Shown here: piece after piece, positions 60,709-64,000 of the stretch
How positions within the stretch are numbered: the first letter of the stretch is position 1
Layout of the letters: the number at the start of each line of letters is the position of its first letter
Assembly: GCA_902364975.1 (NCBI GenBank)
Contig: CABJFQ010000004.1
Location: 62,001 to 126,000, forward strand
Direction of reading: 5' to 3'
DNA from: Coriobacteriaceae bacterium
GTDB lineage: Bacteria > Actinomycetota > Coriobacteriia > Coriobacteriales > Coriobacteriaceae
DNA length: 64,000 bases
Position numbers and translations under genes: made by a program
The notes under the pieces: generated by a model
What the model was told of the DNA's origin: nothing
The model's input: the letters and a program-made list of their open reading frames with translations, nothing else
The model's database searches: none

Positions 60709-60742
60709 TAGCTAATTTGGGACGAGGCTATTTTAGCCACCC
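60709..60742. repeat. second copy of the GTAGCTAATTTGGG repeat, within a small hairpin
   Basis: The first 22 bp (60709-60730) are identical to 48003-48024. Flanking GGGGTAGCTAA and TTTAGCCACCCC can pair around it. It sits 20 bp after the nitroreductase stop and may end its transcript. The two copies lie in unrelated gene contexts. Confidence 0.7.
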
Positions 60743-60752
60743 CACTCGCAAC

Positions 60753-61328
60753 TTATCTTGCCGATGGAGTTGTCGTCGTTTCGTTCGTGTGGGTCGTTTC
60801 GGCGCCGTCGCCTTGTTCGCCCTCGTCCTTTTGAGCGTCGGCGATGGTAGAGGCCGCCGCAACGATACCGCGCTGGGGCGCGACGCCCGTCTGGGTCTGA
60901 GCGCCCTCGACAATTTCTGTGCCTGCATGCGCGAGCTCGGGCGATTTAAACATCGCGTCCAAGTTGGCACCGCCGCCGGCGTAGCCAAGCGCAGCGAGTG
61001 CGATGACGATCACTGCAACGACGACCGCGATCGGAACATAACGATGCCAACCAGCCGGATTGAGTCCGCTGCGACGAGCCGCCCCGCGGCTGATGTAACC
61101 GAGCGTGCCGTCGTGCTTGAGCTTTGAGCCCACCACGCACTTGCGGCCCCACAACGAGGACTCTGCCTGCATGGCCAAGCGGGCGCTTGCCGAAGGATAG
61201 CCGTATTTAGTGCGCTTGAACGAACCATCAAACCCCGAGGCGTGTTTGCCCCACGTCACCGATGTCGTGCGTCGGTTGACCGGTGCGGCGCTCCGCCTTC
61301 TGCGGCTCGGTTTTGTAGTCTCAGCCAT
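60753..61328 (-). CDS. uncharacterised single-pass membrane protein, 191 aa
   Basis: Starts MAETTKPSRRRRSAAPVNRR at the ATG at 61328, preceded by a GCGGGGG stretch. A strongly basic cytoplasmic N-terminal half (about 95 residues, with TWGKHASGFDGSFKRTKYGYPSASARLAMQ) is followed by one membrane helix (about 98-117, VPIAVVVAVIVIALAALGY) and an outer Thr/Glu/Ala-rich C-terminus ending TTTTPSAR. The layout is type II bitopic. No known family recognised. It lies upstream-convergent to the nitroreductase gene and downstream of the Fis-type regulator on the same strand. Confidence 0.72.
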   Translation of the reverse strand: MAETTKPSRRRRSAAPVNRRTTSVTWGKHASGFDGSFKRTKYGYPSASARLAMQAESSLWGRKCVVGSKLKHDGTLGYISRGAARRSGLNPAGWHRYVPIAVVVAVIVIALAALGYAGGGANLDAMFKSPELAHAGTEIVEGAQTQTGVAPQRGIVAAASTIADAQKDEGEQGDGAETTHTNETTTTPSAR

Positions 61329-61412
61329 ACGCCCCCGCACGCCGTAACCAAATCGAAACAATAACGCTTTGGACTGTAGCACACGCGTCGCGCGCGGTCA
61401 CGGGCGCCTCGC

Positions 61413-62630
61413 TCAACGGTCATCGTCCTTCAGCAAGCGCCACAGCGTTGTTCGGCTTATGCCCAGCACCTCCGCCGCACGGGTTCGGTTGCCGTGGAGA
61501 TGATCTACAACCAGATGCGCGATATCTCGCTCGGTATCGGCCAACGGTCGCAGGATATACAGGTCGCTTTCGAGTGTCGGGGCGCCAAAGGTTGCGGTCT
61601 TAATCACGTCCTCTTGGGCTAGCACTTCCTCCGCCACAGCGCGATCCACCGTGCCCGTCCCCACCAATATATACAGTCGTTCCGAGACCTCGCGGAGCTG
61701 CAGATAGTTGCGCGGCCAGCGGTAAGCATCGAGCGCCTTCGTCGCCGCGGCAGACAGCATGGGCGCTGCCGTCCCAAATGCACCAGCGAGATATTCCAAA
61801 TAGCGCGCAACCTTCGTCGACGCGGCTCCCTGCTCGACGATTGCCGGCGCCACGCTCACCGCACAGGCGAAGCGCTCGGTCACAAAGGCGGCTTGATCAC
61901 TTTCGCTGCCGCCCGGCATGTCATTCGCCGTCAGCACCACATGGCAGCGCGTCGCCAACGCGGTGTCGGCCATCGTGGAAACGAGCTCGCGAAGGCGCTG
62001 GGGGCCAACCGCATTCCAGCCCGCAATGCAAAGTGTCAGCCCCGTTTGGAACAACGGCGATTCGGCGCTTTTGAGCACGTGGCGCCAACCGCGATCGGTA
62101 AGCTCATCGAGCGCAACGGCAACAAAGGGTTGATCGGCAAAAGGACCGTCCAGATAGAGGCGCTTGGCGATCTCGATCTGACCCGCTCCCAGCTCGCCCT
62201 CGAGCATAAGGGGCACACCGCGCGCGTAGCTCTCGGCGACCGGCGCAGCTACCGAGGCCGCCCCCTCAACGATGCCGTACGCGCTCGATTCGTAGCGGGC
62301 CTCAACTTCGTCGGCGTTGAGCCACTCGATGCCCGCATGTGCCGCGGCGCCGCGCACCTCGCGGACCACGACGACCCAAAGGCCCCCACCCTCTTTGTCG
62401 GTGGGGCGAACGGTCAGACTCAGGCGCGTACCTGCACGTCCCATAACCAGACGCGCGCCGTCTCCTATACGGTCGAGGCGCTCAGCGACAAAAGCCGCCA
62501 CATCCCGCTCAAGCGCCGCGTCATTCATGGTCGAAATCGCGACGTCCCCACGCACATCGATTGCCAATGCCGAGGCCCCGGCAGCAGCCAGGGCCTCGGT
62601 CAAGATGTTCAGCTTGGCATCGCTATCCAT
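61413..62630 (-). CDS. Fis-type regulator with degenerate NtrC-like AAA domain
   Basis: A 405-aa protein with a clear C-terminal Fis helix-turn-helix (HLHGNRTRAAEVLGISRTTLWRLLKDDDR, about 378-405). The central region (about 130-350) follows the layout of sigma-54 activators (LEGELGAGQIEIAKRLY, VVLTANDMPGG, YRWPRNYLQLREV), but the Walker A lysine (GESGxGK) is missing and I find no GAFTGA loop. It is probably a non-ATP-hydrolysing regulator of ordinary sigma-70-type promoters, like other degenerate members such as TyrR or PrpR relatives. The start is the ATG at 62630. The YeiH-type transporter lies upstream in the same direction. Confidence 0.8.
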   Translation of the reverse strand: MDSDAKLNILTEALAAAGASALAIDVRGDVAISTMNDAALERDVAAFVAERLDRIGDGARLVMGRAGTRLSLTVRPTDKEGGGLWVVVVREVRGAAAHAGIEWLNADEVEARYESSAYGIVEGAASVAAPVAESYARGVPLMLEGELGAGQIEIAKRLYLDGPFADQPFVAVALDELTDRGWRHVLKSAESPLFQTGLTLCIAGWNAVGPQRLRELVSTMADTALATRCHVVLTANDMPGGSESDQAAFVTERFACAVSVAPAIVEQGAASTKVARYLEYLAGAFGTAAPMLSAAATKALDAYRWPRNYLQLREVSERLYILVGTGTVDRAVAEEVLAQEDVIKTATFGAPTLESDLYILRPLADTERDIAHLVVDHLHGNRTRAAEVLGISRTTLWRLLKDDDR

Positions 62631-62903
62631 AATTTGCCCCTGTCCGCGGCGACGTGCAGCCGCCGACGGTCGCACGACCGAGTGTTTCAAAATTGAACGA
62701 TATTGCTCACCAAACACTATAGGGCAGAAAGCGCCGACCTGCGAGTATAGGTGTTGCCCCGCATCGCCATCCTGGCGGGGCGATAAGAGCTCTTCGGGAC
62801 TTATAAACCTGCGGACAAGCCATACCCGCAAGAGCTCCTATCGCTCCACCGTGAGAATGCGCTCACCAGCACGCAGCACGCAGCACGCAAATAAGCTACT
62901 TCT

Positions 62904-63938
62904 CTACCAGATTCCCAGCACGTGCTGCATCCCCAAACTCATGCACGCAATGCCAATCCAGCAGCAAAAGCCCAGCGCGATGGGCTTGCCGCCCTTTTTG
63001 ACAAGTTCGACGATATCGGTATTAAAGCCAATAGCCGCCATGGCCATCACGATAAAGAACTTCGACAGCTCCTTGATGGGCGCCGTAATGGACGCGGGAA
63101 GCTGAAGCACCGTGGTGATTACGCTCGCCAGCACAAAGAACAGCACAAACATGGGAAACGCGCGTTTAAGCGAGAACGTGCTTTTAGCGTCGCCGCCGGC
63201 CTTGCGCGCCAGATGCATCTGCCAACATGCGAGGACCAACGTGATGGGAATAATGGCCAGCGTTCTGGTGAGCTTGACCACCGTGGCGCTCTCGAGCACA
63301 TTGGCGCCGGGATGCATGCTGTCCCAGGCGCTCGCCGCAGCCGTTACGGACGAGGTGTCGTTGATGGCGGTGCCGGCAAACAGGCCAAAGCCCTCGTCTG
63401 TCAGCCCGAGCATACCGCCGAGCGTTGGAAACACGAGCGCCGCGATAACGTTAAACAGGAAGATGACCGAAATGGCCTGGGCAATCTCGCGATCGTCGGC
63501 ATCGATGACGGGTGCGGTCGCGGCGATAGCAGAACCGCCGCAAATCGACGAACCCACACCCACAAGCGTCGCGATCTTACCCGGCACGTTCATAACGCGG
63601 CAGAGCACAAAGGCGATGACAAGCGAGGTCGAGATTGTCGCCACGATAATCGGCAGCGACTGGGCGCCCTTGGACAGAATCTGGGAGAGGTTCATGCCAA
63701 AGCCAAGCAGGATAACCGCGTACTGCAAGACTTTTTTGGACGTATAGGTGACGCCGGCGGCGAGCTGTTCGCGACGATTCTTGGGAAAGACGAGCGCCAG
63801 GACCATGCCAAAGAGGATGGCGAATACCGGACCGCCAACCACCTCAATTTGTTTGCCGAGCAACGTCGCGGGAATGGCGATGATCAGGCAGAACAAAACG
63901 CCTTTCCAGCGCTCGCGTACGATATTTGCCAGTTGCAT
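62904..63938 (-). CDS. YeiH/UPF0324 family putative anion (sulfate) exporter
   Basis: A 344-aa polytopic membrane protein with about ten hydrophobic segments. Family signatures are VLQYAVILLGFGMNLSQIL, VGVGSSICGGSAIAATAPVIDADDREIAQAISVIFLFN and GTAINDTSSVTAAA. YeiH relatives are annotated as putative sulfate or small-organic-sulfonate exporters, but transport activity is poorly established. The ATG at 63938 follows AAGGAAT. It may be related functionally to the Fis-type regulator 273 bp downstream; that gap holds only a short GCCCCGC/GCGGGGC palindrome (62756-62781) and triple GCACGCA repeats near 62871-62890. Confidence 0.93.
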   Translation of the reverse strand: MQLANIVRERWKGVLFCLIIAIPATLLGKQIEVVGGPVFAILFGMVLALVFPKNRREQLAAGVTYTSKKVLQYAVILLGFGMNLSQILSKGAQSLPIIVATISTSLVIAFVLCRVMNVPGKIATLVGVGSSICGGSAIAATAPVIDADDREIAQAISVIFLFNVIAALVFPTLGGMLGLTDEGFGLFAGTAINDTSSVTAAASAWDSMHPGANVLESATVVKLTRTLAIIPITLVLACWQMHLARKAGGDAKSTFSLKRAFPMFVLFFVLASVITTVLQLPASITAPIKELSKFFIVMAMAAIGFNTDIVELVKKGGKPIALGFCCWIGIACMSLGMQHVLGIW

Positions 63939-64000
63939 ATGGGATTCCTTCTTTCTATTTCACGTTTGCGACGGCTTATGATACGGCAACATTGAGCGCA

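Overview
The window looks like the chromosome of a high-GC, Gram-positive gut actinobacterium of the Coriobacteriia, most probably Collinsella. I infer this from the base composition, the LPXTG-type sorting signals, a SipW/TasA-like surface operon, a mannose-family PTS beside an RpiR regulator, an LTA-synthase-like protein and the small bacterial SRP RNA. No marker gene here proves the genus.

Positions 1-8375 hold a sugar-uptake locus. On the minus strand it runs MFS transporter, class II ketose-bisphosphate aldolase, PTS IIA-IIB-IIC-IID, aldo/keto reductase and a partial esterase. Divergent from it are an RpiR-type regulator and a HAD phosphatase. The 300-bp divergent region carries two clear palindromes built on TGAAA/TTTCA, the likely operators. 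Next come a 49-aa membrane protein, an RlmKL-type rRNA methyltransferase whose first catalytic domain looks dead, a KdpDE-like two-component system next to the Kup potassium transporter, a nitroreductase and an LTA-synthase-like sulfatase (8428-19514).

Positions 19515-29836 are the most unusual region. A six-gene minus-strand operon encodes a SipW-type signal peptidase, three small proteins with SipW/TasA-like N-termini, an 1824-aa InlB-repeat protein and an LAATG-anchored protein. It is bracketed by two directly oriented, non-coding arrays of about 62-bp hairpin-forming units, plus long inverted repeats and a 9-C tract. It looks like an extracellular-fibre or adhesin cassette carried between repeats.

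Positions 29837-47741 contain a flavodoxin, a heterodimeric ABC exporter, an LANTG-anchored coiled-coil protein, the SRP RNA, and a 3919-aa MPDTG-anchored adhesin with roughly fifteen Spy0128/FctA-like domains. A 10-bp homopolymer lies just upstream of that adhesin, a plausible phase-variation switch. No sortase is visible in the window.

Positions 48395-63938 are mostly housekeeping: a TadA-glycerate kinase fusion, tRNA-Ser(UGA), a TetR regulator, LemA, IlvE, a DedA protein, CysE, a second heterodimeric ABC exporter with its MarR regulator and twin operators, two small uncharacterised proteins, a nitroreductase, a degenerate Fis-type regulator and a YeiH-family transporter. Several families of interspersed palindromic repeats sit at gene ends throughout the window. 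Many long open frames antisense to the genes are GC-driven artefacts.
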